A stretch of 64,000 nt of DNA, from NCBI GenBank assembly GCA_037974335.1, contig CM075729.1:107968515-108032514 (forward strand), given 5' to 3'. Position 1 is the stretch's first letter; each line of letters starts with the position of its first letter. Both the position numbers and the translations under genes were made by a program. Positions 32,641 through 45,404 of this stretch are shown here, piece after piece. The stretch is from Prionace glauca (lineage: Eukaryota; Chordata; Chondrichthyes; Carcharhiniformes; Carcharhinidae). The notes under the pieces were generated by a model, which saw only the letters and a list, made by a program, of their open reading frames with translations, was not told the origin of the DNA and ran no database searches.

Positions 32641-33730
32641 GGAACAAAGAACAAAGAAAATTACAGTATAGGGACAGGCCCTTCGGCCCTCCAAGCCTGC
32701 ATCGATCATGCTGCCTGACTTAACCAAAACCCTCAATCCTTCCGGGGATCATTTCCCTCTATTCCCATCCTATTCATGTATTTGTCAAGATGCCCCCTAA
32801 AAGTCATTACCGTGTCCACTTCCATTACCTCCCCGGCAACAAGTTCCAGGCACCCACCACTGTCTTTGTAAAAAATCTGCCTCGTACATCTCATTTTAAC
32901 CTTGCCCATCGCACTTTAAACATGTGCCCCCTAGTAATTGACTCTTCCACCCTGGGAAAAAGCTGCTGACTATCCACTCTATCCATGCCTCTCATAATCT
33001 TTTAGATTTCTATCAAGTCCCCCCTCAACCTCTGTTGTTCCAGTGGGAACAAACCAAGTTTCTCCAACCTCTCCTCATAGCTCATGTTCTCCATATCAGG
33101 TGACATCTTGGTAAATCTTTTCTGCACCCTCTCCAAAGCCTCCAAATCTTTCTGGTATTGTGGTGACAAGAGTTGAACTCTATATTCCAGGTGTGGCCTA
33201 ACTAAGGTTCTATAAAGTTGCAACATGACTTGCCAATTTTTAAACTCAATGGCCCGGCCAATGAAGGAAAGCATGCTGTATGCCTTCTTGACTACCTTCT
33301 CTACCTGCATTGCCACTTTGAGTGACCTGTGTTCCTGTACACCCAGATTGCTCTGACTATTTACTGTTTCTGCCATTTACTTTTTTTTTGTCCTAACTGC
33401 ATTAATCTTCCAAAATGCATTACCTCACATTTGTCTGGGTTAAATTCCATCTGCCATCTCTCCGCCCAAGTCTCCAACCGATCTATACCCCGCTGTATCC
33501 TTGATGGTCCTCATCACTATCTGCAAATCCACCAACCTTTATGTCATCTGCAAACTTGCTAATCAAACCAGTTACATTTTCCTACATATCCCCTATATTT
33601 TTTAATATGTATAGCAAAAGTTCTAGTCCTGATCCCTGAGGAATGCAACTTGTCGCAAACCTCCATCAGAAACGCACCCTTCCACTACTACCATTTGTGT
33701 TCTTTGACCAAGTCAGTTTTGTATTCACCT
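32641..33730 (-). mobile_element. CR1-clade LINE, 3' half
   Basis: The 3' tail is GAACAAAGAACAAAGAAAAT (octamer-type repeat), followed on the minus strand by the C-terminus and RT tail. The 33002-33376 frame has [40 protein letters not shown] and LERVQKRFTKM. FADD-region text lies near 33530-33560. Upstream parts are lost. Confidence 0.8.
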
Positions 33731-34560
33731 TGCCAGCTTACCTTTGATCCCATGCAAGGACAGCAGGAAGAACCAATGAACGTGGAATTGAACTCAGTCG
33801 CATTCAACACCTTTTACTCGAGTGAGGGAAAAATATCCTCCAAAAGTAAAAATAATCGAGATAGTATGCTGTGTTTGGATTTCAGCTGAGTATGCAATTT
33901 GAGATTTCCAGCCTTTGATTGAAAAAGTTAGGAAAGTTGTCGCAGACAAGCTGGAAATGTCTGCTTTAAATTTCTTGCTTGCAGTGACAGTGACAACTTC
34001 TGTAAACTCCTTTTGCAGGATATTGGAAATGGTGAAAACTCAAATCACCAATCACATCAAGACCAACAGAGTCATTCAGTTTATCAGCATCTGGATATCA
34101 TCGGCCATTGAATGCGGGAGGAGAAATGTTTGTCTTATCCATGGGTAAAGATTTCAAACATTGGTGTGATGAAAAAGCTACAAAAGAACTGATTGTTCCA
34201 CTCCATAGATGATGAAAAGAGCTTTAACCTGACATATACATGCAATTTTATGTACATTATTTGCAGCAGAGTTAAACTGCTCCCATGTGACTGTAGGAAT
34301 GACTTAAATCAGACAGGAGGAGATTGGTTTCAGTGACTATGGAATTGGTTAATGTTGGAGAGGTGAAGATCGCTTTCAGTGGTGTTTGGGTTTTTATATT
34401 CAACATGACAATCTAGTCTAAGGATTGAAAAGTTAAACATAGATAAAAATATCCTTGATATGAAAAGAGAGATTGATTTGTCAATCACAGATGAGCCAAT
34501 CTAATGACATTGACGTGAAATACAATGCTATCTCTACCCACTATTTTTATGAATTTTAGG
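33731..34560. other. No feature recognised
   Basis: AT-rich; small frames only, none with a known domain. Confidence 0.4.
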
Positions 34561-34569
34561 AATGTGGAC

Positions 34570-34896
34570 CATAGAATCCCTACAGTACAGAAAGAGGCCA
34601 TTTAGCCCACCAAGTCTGCACTGATCACAATCCCACCCAGGGCCTCCTATATCCCTACATATTTTACCCACTAATCCCTCCAACCTACGCATCTCAGGAT
34701 GCTAAGGGGCAATTTTAGCATAGCCAAATCAACCTAACCCCCACATTTTGGACTGTGGGAGGAAACTGGAGGAAACCCAGTCAGACACGAGGAGAAGGTG
34801 CAAACTCCACGCAGCTAGTGACCCAAGCTGCCACTCGAAGCCAGGTCCATGGAGCTGTGAAGCAGCAGTGTTAATCACTGTGCTACCGTGCCGCAC
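34570..34896 (-). mobile_element. tRNA-derived SINE, essentially full length
   Basis: Minus strand: tRNA-like head (GCACGGTAGCACAGTGATTA, A-box region; CTGGCTTCGAGTGGC, degenerate B box), SINE core (GTGGAGTTTGCACCTTCTCC, GGGTTTCCTCC, CCTCCCACAGTCC), and a CR1-like tail CTGTACTGTAGGGATTCTAT ending ATTCTATGG. About 327 bp. The core resembles the V-SINE/HE1 type of fish and sharks; exact family not assigned. Confidence 0.8.
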
Positions 34897-35744
34897 TGGT
34901 GGATGGTGCATTAAAATTTGGAAAACTCAATCTACCAGTAATTCATTTTAACACTTTAAGGTCTGAACAAGGCTTGAACCCACTGGGGAGGTCAAGACTC
35001 TCAGATGGCAAATTCAGAAGAAGTTTATGCAGAAGACTATTAATAAATACAAAGTTAAAATATTAAAAAAAACTTATGCAAAAAGAGACTTTACGACTTC
35101 TGATAGTTGATCAGGCTGCAGAATTGTAATCCTCTTACTCATCCTCAAAGGCACCTCAAATGAAAGTGATTATTTTATATTTCTCCTTGATTTTAGATAG
35201 AATGCAGGCACTGGCAGAGCTAATAGTAAAGACTTAAATGATACTGCATTCACTTGTGTAAGTTACGAGAATTAAAACAATTATGATTTGAAGATACATA
35301 AGTTGATATTCTAAATGTATTTCAAATATTTTGCTGTGATTGTTCTCTTTGGCCAATGCAAGATACCGAAAGATGTGATGGGAAATGAAAATACTTAGAG
35401 CCAAATGCTTAGGAACCCAATAGCTAGCAAACTCGTATCTGGAAGATCTTTGAGGGAACAGTCCAGATGCAGAATAGAAATGTCCCTGGATGCAGGAATA
35501 TTGAACTTGGCAGTGAACCGATGAGAACTTTCACTTTGACCCAAACGGTGGCGTTTACTGTAACCAGGCAACAAGGAAGGAGCTTTAGCCAAGAAAGGAG
35601 TTATGTATGGTGCAAGGGATGAATGAGAAAGCATCATGCTGGAAAGTACAACACGTTTGGCTAAGGTATTTGACAAAGATTTGGGTTGACATTTGGACAC
35701 TAAATGAAATCAATTTTAAACTAGTAAAAGGCAGGGACTCAGAT
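34897..35744. other. No feature recognised
   Basis: AT-rich DNA; the minus frame 35395-35700 has no recognisable domain. Confidence 0.4.
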
Positions 35745-37575
35745 TAAGAAAATGTGTAACTTCTGTTTTTACTGTGAACTGAGGAATCCCAAGGCGTTCT
35801 ACAAATATGTGAAGAGTAAAAGGATGAGAAAAGAAGGGATAGGACCTATAAAAGGTGAAGGGGGAAAAGTCTGTGTGGAACCGGAAGAAATGGCAGAGGT
35901 GCTTAATGAATACTTTGCCTCAGTATTCACGGTGGAAAGTGATCTGGGAGGTTGTACTACAGGTTTGTGGCAGACTGAAAAGATTGAGTATGTGGATATT
36001 AAGAAAGAGGATGTGTTGGAACTTTTAAATTCTACCAAGATAGATAAGTCGCCGGGACCGGATGGGATGTATCCCAGGTTATTGTGGGAGGTGAGAGAAG
36101 TGATTGCAGAGCCCTTGGCGATGTTCTTTGCATCGTCGATGGAGACGGGAGAGGTTCTGGAGGATTGGAGGATTGCGGATATGGTTCCTATTTTCAAGAA
36201 AGGGAACAGGGATAGCCTGGGAAATTACCGACCGTTGAGTCTGACCTCAGTGGTTGGTAAGTTGATGGAGAGGATTCTTAGGGACAAGATTTAGGAGCAT
36301 TTAGAGAAGTTTAGAATGATCAGGAATAGTCAGCACGGCTTTGTCAAGGGCAGGTCGTGCCTTATGAGCCTAGTTGAGTTCTTTGAAAATGTGACTGAAC
36401 ACATTGATGAAGGAAGAGTGGTGGACGTGGCTTACATGGACCAGCAAGGCGTTTGATAAGGCCCCCCATGCAAGACTTCTTGAGAAGGTGAGAGGGCATG
36501 GGATCCAAGGGGCTTTGGCCTTGTGGATCCAGAACTGTTTGCCTGCAAAAGGCAGAGAGTGATTGTGGATGGGTCTTCTTCTGCATGGAGGTCGGTCACC
36601 AGTGGAGTGCCCAGGGATTTGTTCTAGGATCCTTGCTGTTTGTCATTTTCATAAATGACCTAGATGAGGAAGTGGAGGGATGAGTTAGTAAATTCGACGA
36701 CGATACGAAGATTGGTGGTGTTGTGGATAGCCTGGAGGGATGTCAGAAGTTGCAACATGTCTGGGCGGAGAAGTGGCAGATGTACTTCAATGCGGATAAA
36801 TGTGTAGTGGTCCATTTTGGCAGGACCAACAGGATGCAGGTGTACAATATCAAAGTTAGGAATCTTAGCTGGGTTGAAGAGCAGAAGGATCTTGGGGTCT
36901 GGGTCCATAGGACTCTTAGATCAGCCTTGCAGGTGGAGGATGTGGTCAAGAAGGTGTATGGTGTACTGGCCTTCATTAATCGAGGGATTGAGTTTAGGAG
37001 TCGGGAGGTAATGCTGCAACTTTATAGGACCCTTGTCAGACCCCACTTGAAGTACTGTGCGCAGTTCTGGTCGCCTCACTACAGGAAGAATGTGGAAGCT
37101 ATTGAGAGGGTGCAGAGGAGATTTACAAGGATGTTGCCTGGATTGGGAGGCATGCCTTATGAGGATAGGTTGAGGGAGCTAGGTCTCTTCTCCCTGGAGA
37201 GACGAAGGTTGAGAGGCATCCTGGTAGAGGTTTATAAAGTGTTGAGAGGAATAGATAGGGTGGATTCTCAGAGACTATTTCCCAGGGCTGAAATGGCTAG
37301 GAGAGGACACAGGTTTAAGGTGCTGGGAAGCAAGTACAGAGGAAATGTTTGGGGAAAGTTTTTCACTCAGAGGGTGGTAAGTGAGTGGAATCGGCTGCCG
37401 TCGGCGGTGGTAGAGGCGAACTCACTGGGGTCTTTTAAAAGACTTCTGGATGAGTATATGGGATCTAATGGTATTGGAAGTTACAGATAGTTCTATGGCT
37501 TGGTAGGTATAGATGTGATCGGTGCAACTTGTGGGCCGAAGGGCCTGTTTGTGCTGAAGTGTTCTATGTTCTGTG
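35745..37575 (+). mobile_element. CR1-clade LINE, RT and 3' end, fairly young
   Basis: Plus frames 35752-36294 (NPKAFYKYVKSKRMR linker, KIDKSPGPDGMYPRLL, FKKGNRDSLGNYRPLSLTSV) and 36723-37490 (KWQMYFNADKCVVVHFG, LVRPHLKYCAQFWSPHYRKN, FFTQRVVSEWNRLPSAVVEA). A TAG after LRDKI at about 36292 ends the first frame; between the two, the HGFVKGRSCL to FADD region is frame-shifted and the box reads FDDD. Endonuclease absent. Tail: GGGCCGAAGGGCCTGTTTGT then GTTCTATGTTCTGTG, ending near 37575. Confidence 0.9.
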
Positions 37576-38828
37576 TTATACTTTACATCATATCGATTCG
37601 ACTTATAATTTTAATCAACGTACATTTGTTAAAATGATCTGTTTCGTGACTTCATTAAAATATATAGTCAGTCTAATTGGCAACTAAGTAGGCATAAAAT
37701 ATAAAATGGCTGTCGCACAAATTTATATGTCCAATTGAAAATTGCTTGCTAACTTTGTTAGCTTATTAGAATGAGAAACAATCATTGCCCTGAACTAGAT
37801 TCGAAATGAGGGTGGAACTTCGACATACTCCACTATACAGTCACTGTCCCAGCTATCTGCAATATTGATTTTTCGTTGCTGAGCCAAATGATCGCAAGTG
37901 TACAGCCCAGAATATGCAGCCCCTCGAGCTTGCTCCATTGTTCAAGGGTGATACCCATAATACTTAATTGAATTCCACCTGCTTTTGCAGGCAATCAGCC
38001 CTTGGCCTCAGATTCGGGTTGAGAAGGCGAGAGGAAGTTAGATGGGGCCTTAGGTTTATCGGATGTTGCGTTACATTCCTGTAACTGTGTTGCTTCCCGG
38101 TGCCAGGTCATTTGTTCTCCTGCTGCAGCCTTCCAGCCAATAGGCTGTGGGCTGGATCACGAGATTACACAAAATCATACAATAAAATAGAGGTAACTGT
38201 GCTTTTGAACCGTGGTAGCTCTCCGAAGGAATGATGTAATTGGTGCACTCCTCCACTGCGATGTCAGAGAATCTTCCAGAACCGGAACCTCCAACTTCGA
38301 GGAAAAGAGGAACGGACGAATAGTAAAATTCATTAATGTTGATATCCCTTCACTTCGCAATATTTTACAATGTATCTTGAGCATTTTAGTTCTTATGAAT
38401 ATGCAACGACTAGTAGTGCTGCCTTTTCCGCCAGGTATATGTTATGATTTGGACATTGTAATGACCACGTTTAGTCGACATGCACTTCTTCAGGCCAGAA
38501 CGAAATTGGACCACGTAAAATTCCCTCTCTGTCACGTTCACCTAATGTTTCTCCTGCACTATCTATCTGACCCGCTTACATGGGCGTGCTTTTGTCCCTT
38601 CCAATGCAACGTGTCGGTCCCTCTGTTCTTGTCAATTTGGTCTGAACAGCATTGCCATAAGCACACTGCGCAGGCAAATCATTGTTCCGTCTTGTGCAGT
38701 TACAGTTTATATGTCCCATTTCAGCAAACCATTTACCAACGCTTTTTTTCTCACGTGATTTCTGTATTGCTGGCATCTTTTGTCTTGCGTCTACAAGTAC
38801 GCTGCAGGGGAGGCCGGAGACGTGTGGT
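37576..38828. other. Mostly unrecognised; CR1 scrap at 37905-38010
   Basis: A CR1 3' end remnant reads CAGCCCCTCGAGCTTGCTCC. The 207-codon plus frame at 38212-38835 has no recognisable domain and runs into the tRNA-His-like copy, so I do not call it a gene. Confidence 0.4.
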
Positions 38829-38898
38829 GCAGTGATCGTATAGTGGTTAGTACTGTGTTGTGACCGCATTAACTTCTGCTCGAATTCGAGTCACGTCA
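38829..38898 (+). pseudogene. tRNA-His-like copy 1 (GTG anticodon kept)
   Basis: GTGATCGTATAGTGGTTAGT matches the tRNA-His 5' half and D arm, and TCGAATTCGAGTCACG the T arm and acceptor. The anticodon arm is two bases short (TGTTGTGACCGCA), and the acceptor stem mispairs. Probably inactive. It is the best-preserved D arm of the six His copies. Confidence 0.8.
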
Positions 38899-40084
38899 GT
38901 AACTCTTAGACCTTAAAGATTTAAACCTTCGTATAAAGGAATTTCTATTCATCTCGGTGAGAAGTAGATCCCCCATCAGTCTGATTCTATGCTTCCTGAT
39001 AACTTAAACCCCAAACAAAGGAAAAAGCTTACGTGCCTCCAGCCTGTTTGGCCCTTCGGTATTTTGTGGGCTTTAAGGAGATCACACTGTAATCTTCAGA
39101 CGTGTAAGAAATAGAGGCCCAGTTTGCCTAATCTGCAGAAAATACTCTCGCCACTCCGAAAGCAGAAAATGCTGAAAATATTCAGTAGGCCTGACAACAA
39201 CTATAGAAGCAGAGCAAACGTTTCGCGTCTGCATAACCCTTTTCATTGCATTGTTCCTGTTATAATTTTTTTTCTGTGGTAAGGTGACCAAAACTGCGCA
39301 CAATACTATCGCGCTTTTTGAATACAAGAATTACATTCCAATCGGGAAGAATTAGGGAATCTTGAAAGTCAAAAAATATCATAATTCAAACCAATAAAAT
39401 GCTCTTGGCTTGTTGGCCTTACGGTGCGGTTTCGTTGGTGTTTTTTGGTGGAAGATGTCGCAGGGTCAAAGCCCAGACGAGCCACTTGCGGTTTTTTTTT
39501 ATTTTCATTGAGTCCAAGTCTCAGACATTAAAACGGCTGTTCCAACAAGATTTTGGCTTATCTTCTAACGGGATGATTTTTGCCCCACGAAAGACACAAG
39601 ACAGTTTATTCAGTTTATGCAGTATTATGGGGGGAAAAGACGATGGATTGCACTGTCGCTTGCCCGTGGAAACTTTTAGTGACTCGAGCCCAATACATGC
39701 CCTCGTGTGACCCAAAGCGTGCCAGCTTCGGAAACTGGAGCACTTCTTTCAGTCGAAATCGTCCTCGGCACAACATGCAGTTTCAGGGAGCTTGAAACCG
39801 CTGTGGGATTTGCATTTGGACAGAGCGTACTGCGTTTCTTACATGTGCAGTGGGCAAAAATAAAACATAGTTTAGATGGCTTTCGGCTATCAACATTGGA
39901 AGAAACTGAAGCACATGTAAGTTCATCAATACGAAAACCAGTAAGCTGCCTACAAATGCCAAAATGTCGAATTCATTGTTTGATAGTGGTGAGAGATGCG
40001 GTTTCGATTCATAAGGTCAAATAATTGCGCAGCACAGAAATAAAACATTCAGAACATCGTGCCTTAGATGGTTATTAAACACCA
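38899..40084. other. Unassigned unit DNA with faint LINE/repeat scraps
   Basis: 39165-39245 carries GATGCTGGAA-type words (AAAATGCTGAAAATATTCAG). 39010-39130 has a weak CR1-tail look (TTTGGCCCTTCGGT). The rest is probably tRNA-array spacer, with no gene. Confidence 0.35.
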
Positions 40085-40590
40085 ATTTGTTTAATATTTT
40101 CCCGCACTTCCATAGCCTTGTATACTGTGCGACTCAAGTGTTCTTTCAAACGCTACTTCAACCATCGTTTCAGGCAGTGAATTTCAAATTTCCTCACCCC
40201 ATTCGTTGAAAAAGTTTTTTTTCCTCAAATTGTCTCTTAATCTCCTGTCCACTACCTTTAACCTATTTTGCTCATTGACCGCTCCACTGGAAGGAACGGT
40301 TTATTCCTGTTTCCTCTGTTTGTACCTGCTCTAGTTTCGTATATGTCAGCCACTAGCCGGCCCTGCTCGAAGGTAACCAACACCAGCTTAAACAGCTTGT
40401 CTTCATAGCTGAAATGCTCCAGCCCAGGCAACATCCTGGTGAATATTCTCCGCACCATTTCTAGTGAAATCGCAACACTCTTATAATATGGTGACTGAAA
40501 CTACCCACAGTACTCTAGACGTGGCCAAACGACGTTCTATACAGTTCCATCATTAGTTCCCTGTTCTTATATTCAATGTTGCGGGGAATT
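40085..40590 (-). mobile_element. CR1-clade LINE 3' fragment, old
   Basis: Minus strand has RRIFTRMLPGLEHFSYEDKL (40258-40458) and the upstream LYRTSFGHV-like text. It lies between tRNA-His copy 1 and the split tRNA-Thr copy, adding to the spacer. Confidence 0.75.
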
Positions 40591-41024
40591 AACACACTTA
40601 ACTCTCAAATGCATGCATCCATTCCCATAACTTTTGTTTACCCGTGGACAACAGACAATACAAGAAAACTTCATTTAAAACTTGATGCGAAACTTAGTCA
40701 GTGAAAGTTGTTGTTTATTAATTCATTCTAAGACACAACGCACAGATTTAAACAGATGCCAGGCATCTGAAAACAACATCGATTCATATATGAGCTGGGC
40801 AGTTTGCTCTTTGCATTGTTATTCATTCCAGTTCTTCGTGGTCATAAGCATGTGGCGAGGGAAAAAGAAACAGAGAAATAAGGCAGAAAATTGAAACATA
40901 TGACATTTGAGTAATTAGCCACCGGATAAAGAATCTGCGTTGGTGTCAATGTTAGACTTGAAATTCACAGCCCAGAGCGTTGCGCACGAGTCAAGAGAAG
41001 GAATGAATGCAGAGCCGCTAAGTA

Positions 41025-41057
41025 CAAGCAAAGACGCGAGTGGAACCCCTAATGTTT
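41025..41057 (-). pseudogene. tRNA-Thr-like copy, 3' half (split by CR1)
   Basis: CGAGTGGAACCCCTAATGTTTG aligns with the T-arm/variable part (plus-strand reading) of the tRNA-Thr at 56119-56190 (GGAGTCGAACCCGTGATTTT TG). The other half is at 43290-43313, across a 2.2-kb CR1. Confidence 0.55.
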
Positions 41058-43286
41058 GAACATAAGAACATAAGAAATAGGAGCAGGAGTAGGCCATCCA
41101 GCCCTTCGAGCCTGCCCCACCATTGAATAAGATCATGGCTGATCTGAAGTGGCTCAGTTCCACTTTCCTGCTTTTTCCCCATAACCCTTAATTCCCTTGT
41201 CTGTCAAAAACCTATCTACCCGTGTCTTAAATATATTTAGGGAGGTAGCCTCCACCACTTCAACGGGCACAGAATTCCAGAGATTTACCACCCTTTGAGT
41301 GAAGAAGTTCCTTCTCAACTCTGTTCTAAACTCCTCCTCCCCCTTATCTTGAGGCAGTGTCATCTGGTCCTGCTGTCCTTTCTGAGCGGGAAGAATCTCT
41401 CTACCTCTACCCTACCATCCCTTTCATTATCTTATACGTCTCTATAAGATCCCCCTCATCCTTCTAAACTCCAATGAGTACAGACCCAGACTATTTAGTC
41501 TCTCTTCATAGTCTAACCCCCTCATCTCCGGTATTAGCCTAGTGAACCTCCTCTACCCTCCCTCCAAGGCTAAAATATCCTTGCGCAAGTGCGGCGACCA
41601 AAACTGCACACAGTACTCCAGCTGCAGCCTCACCAGTGCCCTGTACAGTTGCAGCAAGACCTCCCTGCTTTTATATTCTATCCCCCTCGCTATAAAGGCC
41701 AGCATCCCATTCGCCTTCTTGATTACCTGCTGCACCAGACTGTGTTTTTGCAACTCATGCACAAGGACCCCCAGGTCCCTCTGCACCGTAGCATGCTGCA
41801 GTTTTTCGCCCTTTAAATAGTAATCACTCCTACTATTATTTCTGCCAAAGTGGATAACCTCACACTTGCTAACATTGTATTCCATCTGCCAGGTCCTCGC
41901 CCACTCGCTCAGCCTATCCAGAGCCCTCGGCAGACTTTCCACAGCCTCCGCACAATTTGCTTTTCCACTCATCTTTGTGTCATCAGTAAATTTCGTCACC
42001 CTATTCTCAGCCCTCTCTTCCAGATCATCTATATAAATGGTAAGTTGCTGAGGCCCCAGCACCGATCCCTGTGGCACTCCATTAGTCACCAACCACCGAT
42101 CAGAATAGCACCCATTGATATCAATTCTCTGCCTCCTATTAGACAACCAATCCTCTATCCATGCTAACACCTTATCCCCAACTCTATGCCCCCTAACCTT
42201 CTGAAGCAACCTTTTGTGCGGCACCTTATCAAACGCCTTTTGAAAATTGAGAAACACCACATCCACCGGTTCCCCTCTGTCTACCGCACTAGTCACATCC
42301 TCATAGAAATCCAATAAATTCATCAAACACGACTTCCCCTTCATGAATCCGTGCAACGTCTGCTCAATCAAACCATTCCTTTCCAGGTGCCTGGCTATTT
42401 CTTCTTTGATGACAGATTCAAGCATTTTTCCAACAACAGACATTAAACTAACCAGCCTATAATTCCCTGCTACCTTTTTTAAACAGCAGCGTAACATTAG
42501 CTGTTTTCCAATCTTCCGGCACTTCCCCGGAATCCAGTCAAGTTTGGTAAATAATCACTAAGGCATCTACTATCACCTCTGCCATTTCCTTCAGAACTCT
42601 GGGATGCATTCCATCCGGTCCTGGGGACTTGTCCACCATCAGTCCTGTTAGTCAATCAAGCACTACCTCTCTAGTGACAGTAATCACATGCAGGCCCTCA
42701 ACTCCTACCATCCTTCTATCTTTAATATCCGGCAAACTATTCACGTCCTCCTCTGTGAAGAACGAGGCAAAAACCTTATTTAAGGCCTCAGCCATTTCCT
42801 CAGCTCCCACCACTAAATCCCCCCTCTCATCCTCTAAGGGTCCAACATTCACTCTAGCCAGCCTCTTCCTCTTTATATATTTGTAAAAACTCTTACTGTC
42901 CTTTTTTATATTTAGTGCTAGTTCAGCCTCATAGTCTATCCTTCCTTTCTTTATCAACTTCTTAGTCATTCTTTGTTGATTTTTAAACCTCTCCCAATCT
43001 TCTACTCGCCCACTACTTTTAGCCACTCTAAATGCATCAGCTTTTAATTTAATACTCTCCTTTATTTCCTTCGATAACCACGGCTGATTATCCCTTCTCC
43101 TACATTCCTTCTTTACCATTGGAATATATTTCTGCTGAGCACCGAAAAAGAAGATCCTCCACTGTTCCTCAACCGTCCTACCGATCAATCTGTGCCCCCA
43201 AACTACATTTGCCAATTCCTCTCTCATCCTATCGTACTCCCCTCTGTTTAAAATGAGGACACAGGTTCGGGACCCTACATTCTCGA
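41058..43286 (-). mobile_element. CR1 family a, 5'-truncated, inside a tRNA-Thr copy
   Basis: The 3' end is AACATAAGAACATAAG at 41059. Frames: 42652-43314 (linker and late endonuclease), 41553-42497 (314 codons, RT: NYRLVSLMSVVGKMLESVIK, NFQKAFDKVPHKRLLQKV, NGVPQGSVLGPQQLT) and 41154-41363 (C-terminus). The catalytic box is FTDD. It is more diverged than the 11.7 and 20.0 kb copies. The 5' end falls in the endonuclease at about 43286. Confidence 0.9.
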
Positions 43287-43289
43287 TAT

Positions 43290-43313
43290 CAACGCCTTGC
43301 CACTTGGCCACCA
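43290..43313 (-). pseudogene. tRNA-Thr-like copy, 5' half (split by CR1)
   Basis: CAACGCCTTGCCACTTGGCC is identical to the plus-strand reading of the D-arm part of the tRNA-Thr at 56119-56190. The acceptor strand past it is lost. Confidence 0.7.
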
Positions 43314-43979
43314 AGTGGTCTTTTCAGAAAATTCCGAAATCCTCCAACGAAAATAACTTGTGCTTCAATTATCTCGGGATCGATAATGACATAAACGAAT
43401 ATAAGAACGTCAAAAGAAAAAAAAAGTGAATTACTCCGCAGGAACCGGCCCTTACGCCCTTCAAGCCAGCACCGACCAGGCTGCCCACCGGCGCAATTAA
43501 CGTCTTATTTGAAGAGTGAAATCTTTGCATCAGTGGTGATGAGAGTTCACTGACATTATTCGAAGGAAACCAGGGCTATCCGACACAAGAGATTGAGCTA
43601 AACAAGCCTTCCCTCTGGAGGTTAGCAAGATAGAGCATGCGGAGTAATTTATTCTTACAGCACTTCACATATTTTACATGCCAGAAAGCCTTCAACGGGC
43701 GAAAGCTGAAAAGATATAAATCTGAGAGCTTTGTGAACAGTGAGGAATTCAATAGAAAAGGAACTGTCTGGAATCAAAGAGCTCAAGCAGACAGAAGGTA
43801 GAGAGATGGGTAGAGAGATAGGTTGTGAAAGATAAATAAAGTCTGGGTTGCCAGTCGTAGGAAACCTTTCGCGGCCATTGTTCTGTCTCTTTGGTAATAA
43901 TATGTTTTCAGTGGCTTTCTGATGCTCTGTTGGGGAGTCGGTATCGCCTCGAAGGGCTGAATGACCTGCTGTTGCATTG
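43314..43979. other. Array spacer with two CR1 tail scraps
   Basis: 43395-43490 (GGAACCGGCCCTTACGCCCT) and 43930-43979 (CGAAGGGCTGAATGACCTGC, then TGTAGGAATTCTATT running on to about 43995) are CR1-type 3' ends on opposite strands. No gene. Confidence 0.45.
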
Positions 43980-44990
43980 TAGGAATTCTATTATTCTAGA
44001 TACGTGGGTTAGATGGACTGGATATGCTCAATTGTTCCTTAGTGTCGCAAAGTGTGTAGAATAAAGCGATTAGTGGGATGAATGTGAGGAATTACAGGGA
44101 CGGTGCGGGGAATGGGCCGGACTAAGATGCTCTTTCGGAGAGTCGGTGGAGATTCGCTTCTGCGGTGCAGCGATTTTGAAATTCTGAATTCTGGATTCGC
44201 TGCACTTTGCGCAGCTTGATAGTGCACACGCCCGAAACTTAAATGCCAATTGTATATCGACAGGCTCTCATAGTTGTGGGGAGAAAAGACGACGTTTCTC
44301 TGTTACAAAACACGTATTCACTGGAATGCAGAAAAATCTGACCCATCCTGTACCGTAGCTTCACGCTCCTGGTCAAGTGGCACACAAGTGCACACAAGAA
44401 CAGTGGTGTGTGGCCTGGTGATCAGATAGTGGTTAGTATTGCACGTTGTGTTCGCAGCAAGCTCGATTCAATTCCGAATCTGGCCGTCAGTCGCTGTAGC
44501 TTTTTCTTCACTGTGATACTTGCCATAAAAATGGGACGGTCAAATAGATTTCAGTATTAAGAATGCATACTCGTAATGAAGAAAACATTTACTTCACAGA
44601 TGTTCGAAACCAGATTTGTCTCCTTTACACTATCAAACCGCCTTTATTGCTCTGCATCACTTTATTCGTCACTTTGTTGCGGAACTGTCGAATCTACGAA
44701 TCATTTGAAATGAGTACGCCCTTAAATTTGTCCTACTGTCGTCGCTGCAGGTACGTTCACCAACCTGACCATGGTTGTCCCGCAATACTTTCGATCAGTG
44801 TGACGTCAGGCAGACAAGCGCCTCGAAATGAGCATTTTCGCCCAAGAAATTGCCACTCCGGAACTTACAGATCTCTGAAAATGTCACGTACAAACTTGAT
44901 GCTCAGCAATTGTTTTAGTTCCGTTCGAATTTCTTTTGTCTTACGTTCTTCTGGATTGGATTGCTGAATAGCAAGAAAATTAGTTTTCAA
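43980..44990. repeat. tRNA-array duplicated unit, copy 1 (partner 58698-59600)
   Basis: Colinear, diverged match with 58698-59600: GTGTAGAATAAAGCGATTAG/GTGTAGAATAAGGGGATTAT, CCCGAAACTTAAATGCCAAT/CCCGAAACTTAACTGCCAAT, TCTGACCCATCCTG/TCTGATCCATCCTG, then a tRNA-His copy, then CCATGGTTGTCCCG in both. Noncoding. Confidence 0.85.
44413..44486 (+). pseudogene. tRNA-His-like copy 2
   Basis: TGATCAGATAGTGGTTAGTA (5' half) and CGTTGTGTTCGCAGCAA (anticodon arm with GTG), but the T arm (CTCGATTCAATTCCGAATC) has an insertion and the acceptor is unpaired. Inactive by appearance. Confidence 0.75.
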
Positions 44991-45404
44991 TTCATTGAAC
45001 TCAAATCTGAGTTCGAGAGCTGCAGTGTAAATAATGCTCTAATTTTGGTTTCAGCTCTTTTGACACGCATAAACTCACATTAAATTTCCGTCATCCCAAT
45101 TCAAACTCTGCTGTTTCCCTTTATTCATTCATTTTTTCCCCTTCCAATCGAAGTGCAGTTGTGGATAGCTGCGCTGTGTCAGGATGCATGCATTTATGGG
45201 GAGGACCAAAATAGCATATCTGAATGAAATCATTGTCAGAAATCACTCGACTGAAGCCTGCACTGTAACTTTGACGCAGTTTGAAACCTGGAGATAAGTT
45301 TTCATCCGCCAGCGGAGAGGAGAATTTTAACTTATTGCAGAGTTCAAATATCTAGCACATGTTCAACTACATGGCAATAATATCCAACTAAGAGGTTTCC
45401 TCCC
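44991..45404. other. Array spacer, no gene
   Basis: AT-rich sequence between duplicated blocks; nothing recognised. Confidence 0.4.

Noticed and set aside
38212-38835. 207-codon plus-strand frame as a host gene
   Set aside because: No recognisable domain or signal pattern, atypical composition, and it runs up to a tRNA-His relic in repeat-unit DNA.
39404-39475. tRNA-like words (GGCCTTACGGTGCGGTTTCG ... CAGGGTCAAAGCCC)
   Set aside because: No isotype alignment and no pairable arms; too weak to count with the array.
44413-44486. tRNA-like copies as heads of SINEs
   Set aside because: No SINE core or LINE-type tail follows them; the flanks instead match other array spacers.
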